Shown here: positions 19,784 to 28,423 of the stretch, piece by piece
Numbering within the stretch: the stretch's first letter is position 1
Layout of the letters: every line of letters starts with the position of its first letter
From: Allobosea psychrotolerans
Lineage (GTDB): Bacteria; Pseudomonadota; Alphaproteobacteria; Rhizobiales; Beijerinckiaceae
Direction of reading: 5' to 3'
NCBI RefSeq assembly: GCF_002917105.1
Contig: NZ_PQFZ01000003.1
Span: forward strand, 29,808-93,807
DNA length: 64,000 nucleotides
Notes under the pieces: model-generated
What the model saw: the letters and a program-made list of their open reading frames with translations, nothing else
Database searches by the model: none
What the model was told of the DNA's origin: nothing
Program-made: the position numbers and the translations under genes

Positions 19784-19833
19784 TTATCTCTTCGTCGCGG
19801 CCAAGCCTTCGCCGCGGCGCCCGGGCCGGGCCG

Positions 19834-22341
19834 TCACCCCATCGCCGCCTTCACCGTTTCGACCAGCTGCTTCATCGTGAAGGGCTTTGGCAGGAACTGG
19901 AAGTCCTCGCCCTCGGGCAGGTTCTTGCGGAAGGCCTCTTCGGCGTAGCCGGAGACGAAGACGACCTTGGTCGCCGGGTTGCGCTGGCGCAGCTCGCCGA
20001 GCAGGGTCGGGCCGTCCATTTCCGGCATCACCACGTCGGAGACGACGAGGTCGATGCGGCCGTCATGCTTCATGAAGATGTCGAGCGCCTCGACGCCCGA
20101 GGCGGCCTCGTGGACCGTGTAGCCGCGCGAGACCAGCATGCGGGCATTGAGCGCGCGGACCGCATCCTCATCCTCGACCAGCAGGATGACGCCGGCGCCG
20201 GTATGGTCGGCGGCGAGCTTCTTGGGCGCCTCCTTGGCGGCGGCTTCGGCGGCGATCTCCTCGGCACTCGGCACATGCCTGGGCAGGAAGATGCGGAAGG
20301 TCGTGCCCCGGCCGACGGCGGAATCGCAGAAGACGAAGCCGCCGGTCTGCTTGACGATGCCATAGACCATGGAGAGGCCCAGGCCCGTGCCCTTGCCGAC
20401 CTCCTTGGTGGTGAAGAAGGGCTCGAAGATCTTGTCGAGATGCTCGGGCGAGATGCCGGTGCCGGTATCCTCGACCTCGAGCAGCACATAGTCGTCGGCC
20501 GGCAGGGCGGCATGGCCGAAGCCCGCCGCATCGGCGGCTGCGACATTGCGGGTGCGCACGGTCAGCTTGCCGCCATCGGGCATGGCGTCGCGGGCGTTGA
20601 CCGCGAGATTGACGATGACCTGTTCGAGCTGGCCGAGATCAGCCTTGACCGGCCAGAGATCGCGGCCCTGCCGGACATCGAGCCCGACCTTGTCGGCGAC
20701 CACGCGCTTCAGCATCAACGAGAGATCGGAGAGCACGTCGCCAAGTTCGAGCACCTGCGGGCGCAGCGTCTGCCGGCGCGAGAAGGCTAGCAATTGCCGC
20801 ACCAGAGCCGCCGCGCGATAGGCGTTCTGCTTGATCTGCATGATGTCGGGGAAGGAGGGGTCCGTCGGCCGGTGGCTGGCGAGCAGGAACTCCGAGGCGT
20901 TGATGATGACCTGCAGCACATTGTTGAAGTCATGTGCGATGCCGCCGGCGAGCTGGCCCACCGCCTGCATCTTGCCGGCCTGGTCCATATTGTCCTTGAG
21001 CTTGCGCTCGTCGGTGGTCTCCAGCGCGTAGATGATGGCGCGCTCGCCGTCGCCATCCTCCGTGGCCGCCACGGGCGAGAGGTAGAGCCTGGCCGAGCGC
21101 CCGTCCTCGCCCGCAAGCGTGACGTCGAGCGGGGCGATGTCGCCGCGGCCCTCCATCGCGTCCGACAAGGCGCGCTGCAACTCGGCCGTGCCCGGCGTGA
21201 CCAGGTCCTGGATCGCGGCCGGCTGGGGGCCGGCCTGCGTCAATCGGGTGAAGGCGGCGTTGGAGCGCAGGATGGCGCCGGCCTTGTCGACGGTGGCAAT
21301 CGCCATCGGCGTGGAGTGGAAGAAACGGGCGAAGCGGACCTCGGCGTCGCTGCGGCCGTCGGAGCCGGCCTCGCCGGAGGTGCGGTTCAGCACCAGCGTG
21401 CGCGAGGGGCCGGCGCGGCCGTCGCTGCCGAACGCGACCTGATGATGCAGCCTGACGGGCAGCGGCACGCCGTTGCGGCGCTTGAGGTCGACATCGAGCA
21501 CCTCGGTGCGGACATCGCCGGGCAGGCCGCGAATGGCCTGGACGAGAGCCGCCGCGTTGGGCGTCGCGATGTCGTCGAGATGCAGGCCGCCGGAGCCGAA
21601 GCGGGCGAGATCGAAATCGAGCCAGCCCGAGAGGGTGGCGTTGAGATAGGAGACCTCGCCATCGGCATCGATCGAGACGAAACCGGCCGGCGCATGGTCG
21701 AGATAGTCGATCGCGTGCTGCAGTTCCTGGAAGGCGTTCTCCTGGCGCTCGCGCTCAGGCGTTACGTCCGAGACGCTCCAGAGCGTGGCCGGCCTGCTGT
21801 CGCGGTGAACGGGGGAGACGCGGATGCGGTACCAGCCGACACCGCCGCGGCCGTCGAGTGCGGGCTCGAGCCGGACCTCCTCGATGAGGCGGCGGTTCTC
21901 GCGTGCTGCGGTGGCGAGGCGGTAGATCGCCTCCGAGACGTCGGCGCGGCCGGTGAAGAGGCGCTCGACCGGGCGGATGTCGCTGGCGCCGCGGGCGCCG
22001 GCCAAGGCCAGATAGGCCTCGTTGGCATAGACGATGCGGTTCTCGCCCTCGGTGACGACGACGCCGTCCTCGGCGCCGTCGACGATGGCCTTGGTCAAGT
22101 CGTTGCGGGCGGCGCGGCCCGAGAACTGGATGAGGCCGATGGCGAAGGCGAAGAGGCCGAAGACGCCGACGACGGAGAGCAGCGCCAGCAATCCAAGGAT
22201 CAGCGGCTGCGCCCATTCATTGGCGATGAAGCCGAGCGCGATCGCTGCGCCGACGAGCAACCCAGCGACGAGCAGGATGACGCCGATATGGCCGGGCTTG
22301 TCGGAGCGATCGATCGCCGTGGTCGCCGTGGTTCCGCTCAT
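19834..22341 (-). CDS. cckA: Cell-cycle hybrid histidine kinase CckA
   Basis: CckA is the membrane hybrid kinase that feeds phosphate through ChpT to CtrA, the master regulator of cell cycle and flagellar genes in alphaproteobacteria. This 835-residue product has two N-terminal membrane helices (about residues 18-72) and PAS regions (about 80-430). The HisKA motif [14 protein letters not shown] carries the phospho-His at about 470. The ATPase domain follows ([30 protein letters not shown]), and the C-terminal receiver has its phospho-Asp at about 769 ([12 protein letters not shown]). It follows flhB on the same strand after 110 bases, at one end of the main flagellar cluster. Confidence 0.95.
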   Translation of the reverse strand: MSGTTATTAIDRSDKPGHIGVILLVAGLLVGAAIALGFIANEWAQPLILGLLALLSVVGVFGLFAFAIGLIQFSGRAARNDLTKAIVDGAEDGVVVTEGENRIVYANEAYLALAGARGASDIRPVERLFTGRADVSEAIYRLATAARENRRLIEEVRLEPALDGRGGVGWYRIRVSPVHRDSRPATLWSVSDVTPERERQENAFQELQHAIDYLDHAPAGFVSIDADGEVSYLNATLSGWLDFDLARFGSGGLHLDDIATPNAAALVQAIRGLPGDVRTEVLDVDLKRRNGVPLPVRLHHQVAFGSDGRAGPSRTLVLNRTSGEAGSDGRSDAEVRFARFFHSTPMAIATVDKAGAILRSNAAFTRLTQAGPQPAAIQDLVTPGTAELQRALSDAMEGRGDIAPLDVTLAGEDGRSARLYLSPVAATEDGDGERAIIYALETTDERKLKDNMDQAGKMQAVGQLAGGIAHDFNNVLQVIINASEFLLASHRPTDPSFPDIMQIKQNAYRAAALVRQLLAFSRRQTLRPQVLELGDVLSDLSLMLKRVVADKVGLDVRQGRDLWPVKADLGQLEQVIVNLAVNARDAMPDGGKLTVRTRNVAAADAAGFGHAALPADDYVLLEVEDTGTGISPEHLDKIFEPFFTTKEVGKGTGLGLSMVYGIVKQTGGFVFCDSAVGRGTTFRIFLPRHVPSAEEIAAEAAAKEAPKKLAADHTGAGVILLVEDEDAVRALNARMLVSRGYTVHEAASGVEALDIFMKHDGRIDLVVSDVVMPEMDGPTLLGELRQRNPATKVVFVSGYAEEAFRKNLPEGEDFQFLPKPFTMKQLVETVKAAMG

Positions 22342-22451
22342 TGCGGTTTGGTCCGTTCCATTAACACCGCAGCGGCGGTCCTGCGACCGGCCGATGCGCG
22401 CTCAGCCTGCCTTGCGCGTTAAGCCTATCTTGCGCGCCAAGCTCTTGCGAG

Positions 22452-23519
22452 TTAGGCGCGCCGACCCTTCAGGCGCAAGATGTAACCGATCACTTCGGCG
22501 ACGGCCTTGTAGTGTTCGACAGGAATCTCTTCGTCGATCTCGACGGTTGCGTAAAGCGCCCGCGCCAAAGGCGGGTTCTCGATGATCGGCACGCTGTGCT
22601 GGCCCGCGACCTCGCGGATCTTGAGCGCGACGGCATCGACGCCCTTGGCGAGGCAAAGCGGCGCGCCCATGCCGGGCTCGTATTGCAGCGCGACGGCGAA
22701 GTGGGTCGGGTTGGTGATGATCACGGTCGCCTTGGGAACGGCGGCCATCATGCGCTTGCGCACGCGCTGCGCGCGGATCTGGCGCAGCTTCGCCTTGACC
22801 TCGGGATTGCCTTCCGAGTTCTTGTATTCGTCTTTCAGCTCCTGCTTGGTCATCTTCTGGCGCTGGTACCAGGAGTAGCGCTGATAGCCGAAATCGCCGA
22901 TCGCGATCACCGCGAACAGGGCGAGCGCGCTCGCCATCAGCTTGATCGTCAAGGCCAATGTCGCCGGCAGCAGCGCCGAGACGTCCATCTGGGCAAAACT
23001 CTCGAGCCGGTCATGCTCGTTCCAAAGCGTGGTCCAGAGCACGATGCCGATGAGGCAGGTCTTGGCCAGCCCCTTGGCGAAATTCACCCAGGCTTCCTTG
23101 CCGAACATGCGCTTGGCGCCGGCCATGGGCGAGATGCGGCTGAACTTCGGCATCATCGGCTCGAAGGTCCAGAGCGGCTTGTGCTGGATCAGCGCGCCGG
23201 CGAGCGCGGCGCAGAGGATGAAGGCAAGCGGCAGCCCGATCGCGGAAAAGCCGGTCATGACGCCTTGCCGGGTGACGTTCATGAAGGCCGTGCCGTCCGA
23301 GGGCACCTGGTGGGCGTTCATCAGGAAGCTGCGCAGCGAGAGTGCGGCTTCCCTTGCCGACCAGCCGGCGGCGACGAGCAGCGCCAAGGTGAAGCCGCAA
23401 AGCACAAAGAAGGTGCCGATTTCGTTGGAGCGGGCGACATCGCCCTTTTCGATCGCCTGATCCAGCTTTCGCTGGGTCGGGTCTTCTGTTCTGTCCTCGT
23501 TGTCGGCCTCGTCAGACAT
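22452..23519 (-). CDS. flhB: Flagellar export protein FlhB
   Basis: FlhB is the export-gate membrane protein of the flagellar type III system and switches substrate specificity by self-cleavage. The 355-residue product begins with the usual polar segment (TEDPTQRKLDQAIEKGDVARS), has four membrane helices between about residues 30 and 210, and ends with the cytoplasmic autocleavage domain containing the NPTH motif (ITNPTHFAVAL). It lies 6 bases downstream of fliR, in the flgB-flgC-fliE-fliQ-fliR-flhB transcription order. Confidence 0.98.
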   Translation of the reverse strand: MSDEADNEDRTEDPTQRKLDQAIEKGDVARSNEIGTFFVLCGFTLALLVAAGWSAREAALSLRSFLMNAHQVPSDGTAFMNVTRQGVMTGFSAIGLPLAFILCAALAGALIQHKPLWTFEPMMPKFSRISPMAGAKRMFGKEAWVNFAKGLAKTCLIGIVLWTTLWNEHDRLESFAQMDVSALLPATLALTIKLMASALALFAVIAIGDFGYQRYSWYQRQKMTKQELKDEYKNSEGNPEVKAKLRQIRAQRVRKRMMAAVPKATVIITNPTHFAVALQYEPGMGAPLCLAKGVDAVALKIREVAGQHSVPIIENPPLARALYATVEIDEEIPVEHYKAVAEVIGYILRLKGRRA

Positions 23520-23525
23520 CGCCGC

Positions 23526-24284
23526 TCAGTGTCCGGTGAACTGGCGCAGGAAGACGCCGAGATTGTCGAGGAAGACGCTCATCATGACGCCGATGACGGC
23601 GATGAGCACGACCATGCCGCCGAAGATCGAGGCCGGCACGGCCAGGAAGAAGACCTGGAGCTGCGGCATCATGCGCGCGAGCACGCCCAGCCCCAGATTG
23701 AACAGCAGCCCGAAGACGATGAAGGGGGCCGAGATCTGCACGGCGAGCGCAAACCCTTGCGCGGCAGCGCGAACGGCCAGTGTCAGTATGTCGTTGACGT
23801 CGGGCAGCCCGCCGGGCGGCAGCACGCGGTAGCTCTCATGGACCGCGACGATGGCGACATGATGCAGGTCCGTCGTCAGGATGAGCGTAATGCCGAGCAT
23901 GGTCAGCAGGTTGCCGACCGAGGGATTCTGCTGCCCACCCGTCGGGTCGATCGTCGTGGCGAAGCCCAGCCCCATCGTCTGCGCGACGATCGCGCCCGCC
24001 GATTGCAGGCAGGCCATGACGAAGCGCGAGCACAGGCCGATGACGAGGCCGATCAGCACCTCGCTGGCGAGCAAGCCGACGACGCCGGGTACGTCGCCCG
24101 GCACGCGCAGCAGCGGACGGACCATCGGCGCCACCATCAGCGCGATGAAGAAGGCCAGCGACAGCCGCGCGCGCGAAAAGACGAAGCGCTCGCCGATGCC
24201 CGGCATCAGCATGACCATCGTTCCGACCCGCGCGAAGACAAGCACGAAAACGGCGCTGATCTCGGGCAGGATCGCGATCTGCAT
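23526..24284 (-). CDS. fliR: Flagellar export protein FliR
   Basis: FliR is an export-gate component of the flagellar type III apparatus. From the ATG at 24284 the protein is 252 residues, the usual FliR length, and begins MQIAILPEISAVFVLVFARVG with a membrane helix at once. About six hydrophobic segments follow, with the conserved SEVLIGLVIGL region and the TTIDPTGGQQNPSVGNLLTM loop. An upstream ATG at 24371 overlaps the fliQ stop (ATGA) and would add 29 Arg/Pro-rich residues. Coupling favours it, homology favours 24284. Confidence 0.93.
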   Translation of the reverse strand: MQIAILPEISAVFVLVFARVGTMVMLMPGIGERFVFSRARLSLAFFIALMVAPMVRPLLRVPGDVPGVVGLLASEVLIGLVIGLCSRFVMACLQSAGAIVAQTMGLGFATTIDPTGGQQNPSVGNLLTMLGITLILTTDLHHVAIVAVHESYRVLPPGGLPDVNDILTLAVRAAAQGFALAVQISAPFIVFGLLFNLGLGVLARMMPQLQVFFLAVPASIFGGMVVLIAVIGVMMSVFLDNLGVFLRQFTGH

Positions 24285-24367
24285 CGGGCGCGGCAGGCCT
24301 CTTCGCCGATCGGTGCGTCGCAAGCTGGGGCCATGGGCGACCATGGCCGGGCAAAGCTGCGGCAGGT

Positions 24368-24634
24368 TCATTCGCCCGTGGCGATTCGGACGGCGACCCG
24401 CCCCATATAGCCTGCGAGCGCGTCGCCCATGAATGGAAGAAACACCATCAGCGTCACGAAAACGGCGAGGATCTTCGGAACGTAGACAAGCGTCTGCTCC
24501 TGGATCTGCGTGAGGGCCTGGACCAGCGAGACGGCGAGGCCGACGACGAGGGCAACCGCCATCACCGGCCCACCGGCCTTGAGGAAGACGAAAATGCCGT
24601 CGCGCGCGACGTCGAGGATGGCTCCGGAGGTCAT
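24368..24634 (-). CDS. fliQ: Flagellar export protein FliQ
   Basis: FliQ is a small two-helix membrane component of the flagellar export gate. The 88-residue product has helices PVMAVALVVGLAVSLVQALT and ILAVFVTLMVFLPFM, with the conserved QIQEQTLVYVPK between them. The ATG at 24634 gives the normal family length; a longer in-frame start at 24691 would run into the fliE spacer. It sits between fliE and fliR. Confidence 0.95.
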   Translation of the reverse strand: MTSGAILDVARDGIFVFLKAGGPVMAVALVVGLAVSLVQALTQIQEQTLVYVPKILAVFVTLMVFLPFMGDALAGYMGRVAVRIATGE

Positions 24635-24662
24635 TGCTTCTCGTCCTGAAACGCGGCGGCCG

Positions 24663-24986
24663 TCAGACCGGCATCCGCATGATTTCCTCATAGGCCGCGA
24701 TGATCTTGTCGCGCACGGCGACGAGCGTCTCGATTGCGGCCTCGCTTTCGGCGACGGCGGTCACGACATCGACCACATCGGAGCGGCCGGCGGCGACATT
24801 GGCCGTCTGCGTGTCGCTCTTCTTGCCGGCGTCGGCGGTGGCTTCGAGCGCCTTGCTGATCAGCGACGAGAAATCCGGGCCGTCGCCTGCGCCGGTCGCG
24901 GCGGCGAGCGGCTTGCGCATCAGATTGCCCGCGCCCATCCCCTGGATCGAGGCGTAGGCTCCCGCGGCGAAGCTGGGTGTGGCCAT
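24663..24986 (-). CDS. fliE: Flagellar hook-basal body protein FliE
   Basis: FliE joins the MS ring to the proximal rod and is the first rod-type export substrate. The 107-residue product has the low-complexity N-terminus and the conserved C-terminal helices (VVDVVTAVAESEAAIETLVAVRDKIIAAYEEIMRMPV is the family pattern, here residues about 70-106). The ATG is preceded by CAGGAG. It lies between flgC and fliQ, the usual alphaproteobacterial order. Confidence 0.95.
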   Translation of the reverse strand: MATPSFAAGAYASIQGMGAGNLMRKPLAAATGAGDGPDFSSLISKALEATADAGKKSDTQTANVAAGRSDVVDVVTAVAESEAAIETLVAVRDKIIAAYEEIMRMPV

Positions 24987-25015
24987 GGCTTAGGCTCCTG
25001 TTCCGGGCCGCGCGA

Positions 25016-25426
25016 TCAGGTGCGCAGGATATCGATGGTGCGCTGGATCATCCGACGCGTGGAGGAGATCAGATTGAGGTTGGCCTCGTAGCTGCGCTGG
25101 GCCTCGCGCATGTCCACGGTCTCGATCAGGGTGTCGACATTGGGCATGCGGACATTGCCCGAGGCGTCGGCGACCGGATTGCCGGGTTCGAATTTCGTGC
25201 GGAAGGCGCTTTGGTCGCGCTGGACGCGGCCGAGATTGACCAGTTGTGCGTCGAGGTCGCGGTCGAAGCGGCGCTGGAAGGTCGGAATCTTGCGGCGATA
25301 AGGGTCGGCGCCGGCGCTGGCGGGCCCGGAATCGGCGTTGGCCATGTTCTCCGCGATCACCCGCATGCGGCCGGACTGGGTGCGCAGACCCGATGCCGCG
25401 ACCGCGATGCTCTTCATCAAATCCAT
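25016..25426 (-). CDS. flgC: Flagellar proximal rod protein FlgC
   Basis: FlgC is one of the proximal rod proteins. The 136-residue product has the rod/hook N-terminal motif (IAVAASGLRTQSGRMRVIAENMANADS, about residues 6-32) and the C-terminal motif with VDMREAQRSYEANLNLISSTRRM. Translation starts at an ATG with GGGAGG upstream. It is 29 bases downstream of flgB. Confidence 0.97.
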   Translation of the reverse strand: MDLMKSIAVAASGLRTQSGRMRVIAENMANADSGPASAGADPYRRKIPTFQRRFDRDLDAQLVNLGRVQRDQSAFRTKFEPGNPVADASGNVRMPNVDTLIETVDMREAQRSYEANLNLISSTRRMIQRTIDILRT

Positions 25427-25454
25427 GATTGGCCTCCCGCCATAGCCGCGCCGG

Positions 25455-25856
25455 TCACCGGCCCTTGCCGATTGCGATCTTCATCAGGCCCAGCCCCTTG
25501 CTGTAGAGCGAGGCGGCGAGCTGGTAGTCCGACTGGTTCTGCGCGACCTTCATCATCTCGTCCTCGAGATTGACCGCGTTGCCGTTCGGCGTGATTTCGA
25601 AACGCGGGGCGCCCGTGCTGTCGAAGCCGCCACGCTGGCCGGAGAGGCCCATATGACTGGGGCTGGTCTGCGCCATCACGACGCCGGCCTGGCCGGGCGC
25701 GATCGCGGGCGCTTTCAGGTCATGCGGGCGAAAGCCCGGGCTGTCGGCATTGGCGACGTTCTCGGCCAGCAGCTTCTGGCGCGATTGATGCCAGCGCATG
25801 CGCGTCTTCAGCGCCTGCATCAGGTTTCCGCCGGTGCCCAAAGCAGTGTCGGCCAT
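25455..25856 (-). CDS. flgB: Flagellar proximal rod protein FlgB
   Basis: FlgB is a proximal rod protein and the first gene of the flgB-flgC-fliE-fliQ-fliR-flhB run. The 133-residue product has the rod signature RQKLLAENVANADSPGFRPHDL and the C-terminal NLEDEMMKVAQNQSDYQLAASLY. The ATG at 25856 is chosen; an ATP-independent choice of the upstream start at 25880 would add eight residues. A perfect CtrA box lies about 100 bases upstream. Confidence 0.95.
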   Translation of the reverse strand: MADTALGTGGNLMQALKTRMRWHQSRQKLLAENVANADSPGFRPHDLKAPAIAPGQAGVVMAQTSPSHMGLSGQRGGFDSTGAPRFEITPNGNAVNLEDEMMKVAQNQSDYQLAASLYSKGLGLMKIAIGKGR

Positions 25857-25957
25857 GGTCGCTCGTTCCGTTCCGGTCACCCTGGAGCCGGCCGTCGCCG
25901 AGGGGCGGCAGCGCGGCGAGGCTTTCGCTCACTGGGTAAATATTGCCGGGTGCAGGG

Positions 25958-25972
25958 TTAACGGCTGGTTAA
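25958..25972. promoter_or_regulatory. CtrA box between flgB and the fliO-like gene
   Basis: TTAA-CGGCTGG-TTAA is a perfect match to the CtrA consensus TTAA-N7-TTAA. A second near match (TTAA-N7-TTCA) is at 25997-26011. They lie between divergent flgB and fliO-like transcripts and could control both. Confidence 0.75.
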
Positions 25973-26103
25973 AATCGGCCTGGCTGTGCGAAACAGTTAA
26001 CCACGCGTTCACCATGTTGCCCGATAAGAAAAGCGTTATGCTATAGCCAAGGCGTTGAACCTTGGGCGGAAACATCGGCCGCTCGAAGGCGTCGCCGTCG
26101 CTC

Positions 26104-27471
26104 ATGAGGCAAACCTTGCAGACGTTGTTTGGCTTCGATCTTTCCACCGGGCAAAAGTGGATCATCGCTTTCGCCGTCATCCTGGCTCTGCTGGCGCTGC
26201 TCGGCTTGTTCGCGCGCCAGATCAAGGGTGGCCGTCTGAGAATGAGAGGGCAGGGCGGCGGCCGCGCTCGCCAGCCGCGTCTCGGCGTCGTCGACATCCA
26301 CGATCTCGACCGCCAGCGTCAGCTCGTCCTGATCCGGCGCGACAATGTCGAACACCTGATCATGATCGGCGGTGTCTCGGACATCGTGGTCGAAACCAAT
26401 ATTCTGCGCAGCGGCAGCCGTGCAGCGACAGCACTTCCCACGGAGGTCCCGGCGACCGAGCGGCCGGGCGCCTTCGACGCCCTGCCGCCGGCCGAGACCG
26501 CGCGCCAAGACACGCGCCAAGACACGCGGCAGGAACAGCCCACACCGGAGCGGTTGCCGATCCGATCGATCCCAGGCGGTGCGCCGTCGCGCCCCGCGCA
26601 GCAGGTGCCGACGCAGGCAGAGGCTCCTGCCGCCGTTGCCGCTGCCGTCGTTCTGCCCAGCCTTGCTGCGGCCGCAACCCAGATGCCGGCGCCGGTGGTT
26701 CAGCCGCCGAGCTTCACGCGTGATTTTTCCCCGTCGCAGTCTGCCAGCGCCGTCGAGCTCGACAACATGGCGCAGCAATTGGAGGAGGCGCTGAAGCGGC
26801 CTCACTCGGCCGTCCGCCCGGCGAATGCGCCTGCTGAGCCGCCGCGGCTTCAGAGCGAGCCCAAGCCGCCGGCACCGCCGGTCGAGCCGATGGTCGAGAC
26901 CGCCATTGTCGCGCCGGCGATGCCGACGCCGACTCCACCCGCGCCGCCCGAAACGGCAGGGCGGCCGATTCCGCTGCCGGCCGATGTCGAGGCCGAGCTC
27001 GAAATGGCGCTGGGCCTCAGGCCCGAGCGCGTGGCCCCCAAGGCGCCTGCTGTCACCGTCACAGTGAAACCTGCTCCTGTCGCACCGCCGCCCGCGCCCC
27101 CCGTGCCGAAGCCTGTCATGGAGCCGGAACCCGTCAAGGCGGCCTCGGCTCAGAGCGAGCCTGCGGTCGTGGCCGGGTCGGCTCCTCCCGACGATATCGA
27201 CGATTCGTTCCTCGAAGCTCCGGACAAGTCCGCCGAGTCCGCGCTCGCACCGGAGTTCGAGCATAAGGCGAGCACGGCCCCCGAGCCCAGGAAGCCGGCG
27301 AGCGAACCGGAGCCTGTCCTCAAGCCGGAACCCAAGCCCGAACCTAAGCCTGAACCTAAGCCCGAGGCTGCGCCCGAGCCGAAGCCTGCCGCCATCGACC
27401 CGTTCTCCGTCGATGCGATCGAGGCAGAGTTTGCGCGCCTGCTCGGCCGCGATCCCAAGCCCAAATCCTGA
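26104..27471 (+). CDS. fliO: FliO-like flagellar protein with long Pro/Ala-rich tail
   Basis: This 455-residue protein has one membrane helix (WIIAFAVILALLALLGLFA, about residues 19-37). A short FliO-type domain follows: a basic patch, then RLGVVDIHDLDRQRQLVL, the IRRDNVEHLIMIGG motif and DIVVETNIL (to about residue 105). FliO helps assemble the FliPQR gate. The remaining 350 residues are Pro/Ala/Glu-rich and probably disordered, with a short KPEPKPEP-type repeat near 27310-27390. It lies directly before fliP, supporting the call. The ATG at 26104 is preferred to an upstream TTG at 26062. Confidence 0.8.
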   Translation: MRQTLQTLFGFDLSTGQKWIIAFAVILALLALLGLFARQIKGGRLRMRGQGGGRARQPRLGVVDIHDLDRQRQLVLIRRDNVEHLIMIGGVSDIVVETNILRSGSRAATALPTEVPATERPGAFDALPPAETARQDTRQDTRQEQPTPERLPIRSIPGGAPSRPAQQVPTQAEAPAAVAAAVVLPSLAAAATQMPAPVVQPPSFTRDFSPSQSASAVELDNMAQQLEEALKRPHSAVRPANAPAEPPRLQSEPKPPAPPVEPMVETAIVAPAMPTPTPPAPPETAGRPIPLPADVEAELEMALGLRPERVAPKAPAVTVTVKPAPVAPPPAPPVPKPVMEPEPVKAASAQSEPAVVAGSAPPDDIDDSFLEAPDKSAESALAPEFEHKASTAPEPRKPASEPEPVLKPEPKPEPKPEPKPEAAPEPKPAAIDPFSVDAIEAEFARLLGRDPKPKS

Positions 27472-27649
27472 ATTCACCCAGGCCGCCTCGTCGCCTCGGC
27501 GAGGTGGCCTGGGCGCGATCAACAGGCACGATCAACAGGATTGTCGGTGTGCGCGGGCCTGACGCTCCGTGCCCGGTTGCCCGGGCGCGATGGCCGGTTC
27601 TAGCGTTGGCCGGCCCGATCGACTGAGTCGGGCGTTGTTCCGGCCCGGC

Positions 27650-28420
27650 GTGACTTTGACCAGAACCTTTGTGAGATCGCTGCGAGGCGGCCGCGCCTTA
27701 TGGGGCGCGTTCGCGCTCCTGCTTGTGCTGGCGGCTCCGGCCTGGGCGCAGACGCTTTCGCTCGACCTGGGGCAAGGCGGGGGCGTCGCCGAGCGCGCGC
27801 TCCAGCTCATCGCCGTCATCACGGTGCTGTCGCTTGCACCGTCGATCCTGGTCATGGTGACGTCGTTCACGCGCATCGCCGTCGTGCTGTCGTTGCTGCG
27901 CTCGGCGCTCGGCACGCAGACCGCGCCGCCGAATGCCGTGATCATCGGGCTGGCGCTGTTCCTGACCGGCTTCGTGATGACGCCGACGCTGCGCGAGGCC
28001 TATCGCACGGCGATCGAACCGCTCGTTGCCGGCCAGATCCAGCCGCAGGAGGCCTATAATCGCGGGGTCGTGCCGTTCAAGGCGTTCATGCTCAAGAATG
28101 TCCGCGAGAAGGACCTGGCGTTGTTCATGGAGATGTCGCGCGAGCCGGCTCCCGCGCGGCCCGAGGATGTCCAGATCCAGGTGCTGGTGCCGGCCTTCAT
28201 GATCTCGGAACTGCGCCGGGCCTTCGAGATCGGCTTCCTGCTGTTCGTGCCCTTCCTGATCATCGACCTGGTGGTGGCCTCGATCCTGATGTCGGTCGGC
28301 ATGATGATGCTGCCGCCGGTGACGGTGGCGCTGCCGTTCAAGCTGATCTTCTTCGTGCTGGTCGACGGCTGGGGGCTCGTCGCGAGCTCGCTGGTCAAGA
28401 GCTATGGCGGGTCGGGATAG
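27650..28420 (+). CDS. fliP: Flagellar export protein FliP
   Basis: FliP forms the core of the export-gate channel. From the GTG at 27650 the protein has 256 residues: a cleavable signal peptide (ALWGAFALLLVLAAPAWA) as usual for FliP, then the family hallmarks VMVTSFTRIAVVLSLLRSALGTQTAPPN, VIIGLALFLTGFVM, FMEMSR, LVPAFMISELRRAFEIGFLLFVPFLIIDLVVASILMSVGMMMLPP and FVLVDGWGLV. No ATG is available near the signal peptide; GTG 27650, TTG 27656 and GTG 27569 are the options. It overlaps nothing and is convergent with the TPR protein gene. Confidence 0.95.
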   Translation: MTLTRTFVRSLRGGRALWGAFALLLVLAAPAWAQTLSLDLGQGGGVAERALQLIAVITVLSLAPSILVMVTSFTRIAVVLSLLRSALGTQTAPPNAVIIGLALFLTGFVMTPTLREAYRTAIEPLVAGQIQPQEAYNRGVVPFKAFMLKNVREKDLALFMEMSREPAPARPEDVQIQVLVPAFMISELRRAFEIGFLLFVPFLIIDLVVASILMSVGMMMLPPVTVALPFKLIFFVLVDGWGLVASSLVKSYGGSG

Positions 28421-28423
28421 GGC

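Noticed and set aside
27310-27390. Short repeats as a CRISPR or VNTR locus
   Set aside because: They are in-frame Lys-Pro-Glu-Pro codons inside the FliO-like tail, not an array with spacers.
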